NCBI RefSeq assembly: GCF_023343835.1
Contig: NC_064447.1
Coordinates: 9,754,501 to 9,818,500, forward strand
Direction of reading: 5' to 3'
DNA: 64,000 nt
From: Lagopus muta
Lineage: Eukaryota; Chordata; Aves; Galliformes; Phasianidae
Part shown: positions 63,844 through 64,000 of the stretch, piece by piece
Numbering within the stretch: the stretch's first letter is position 1
Layout: each line of letters starts with the position of its first letter
Made by a program: the position numbers and the translations under genes
The notes under the pieces: model-generated
Told to the model about the DNA's origin: nothing
Database searches by the model: none
Seen by the model: the letters and a program-made list of their open reading frames with translations, nothing else

Positions 63844-64000
63844 GATTCATAGAATCATCAGGGTTGGAAAAGGCCTCTCAGATCACCAATGCCAGCACGA
63901 ACCCATCCCACCATGCCTGCCAGCCACATCCCTGAGTGCCACATCTCTGCAGTTCTGGAACACCTCCATTGGTGGTGACCCCACCACCTCCCTGGGCAGC
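63844..64000 (-). mobile_element. CR1 LINE 3'-end fragment, cut by window end
   Basis: GATTCATAGAATCATCAGGG and TTGGAAAAGGCCTCTCAGAT, then CATCCCACCATGCCTGCCAG and CCACCACCTCCCTGGGCAGC, is a minus-sense CR1 3' end. It is the same subfamily style as 59782 and continues past the right edge. Confidence 0.95.

Overview
The window is vertebrate nuclear DNA, most likely from a galliform bird such as chicken. There is no operon-like coding density. Recognisable dispersed repeats are mostly 3'-end fragments of the avian LINE CR1 (cores such as GGTTGGAAAAGACCTCC). The only convincing coding sequence is one intron-interrupted vertebrate exon. The species call is an inference from the CR1 fragments and their style, not from a database search.

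Left edge (1-1.66 kb): the first coding exon of tektin-4 (TEKT4) lies on the minus strand at 1281..718. It ends at a clean phase-0 splice donor, and intron 1 runs off the left edge. The exon and its upstream side sit in a CpG island (about 930-1620). The island carries a perfect palindromic RFX X-box (1320-1333), a second degenerate X-box, three CCAAT boxes in one orientation and GC boxes. This is the usual promoter layout of a motile-cilium gene. A short divergent transcript on the plus strand is possible but unproven.

Rest of the window (1.66-64 kb): I find no further exon, tRNA, rRNA or intact transposon gene. The remaining open frames are short, lack recognisable domains, and several overlap repeats. 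This stretch holds about eleven CR1 3' fragments, two diverged copies of an unnamed interspersed repeat (about 10.5 kb and 28.6 kb), a 49-bp near-identical direct duplication (41.4 and 42.5 kb), several short tandem repeats, and AT-rich low-repeat blocks that look like candidate conserved regulatory elements. The right end (59-62.5 kb) has an X-box-like palindrome and an inverted pair of SOX-type sites.

From memory of mammalian gene order, TEKT4 lies near SOX8 and LMF1. The long gene-free flank could therefore be the SOX8-side regulatory interval. This is an inference that a synteny check would settle. I did not find a clear new biological system; the best leads are the regulatory palindromes and the unnamed repeat pair.
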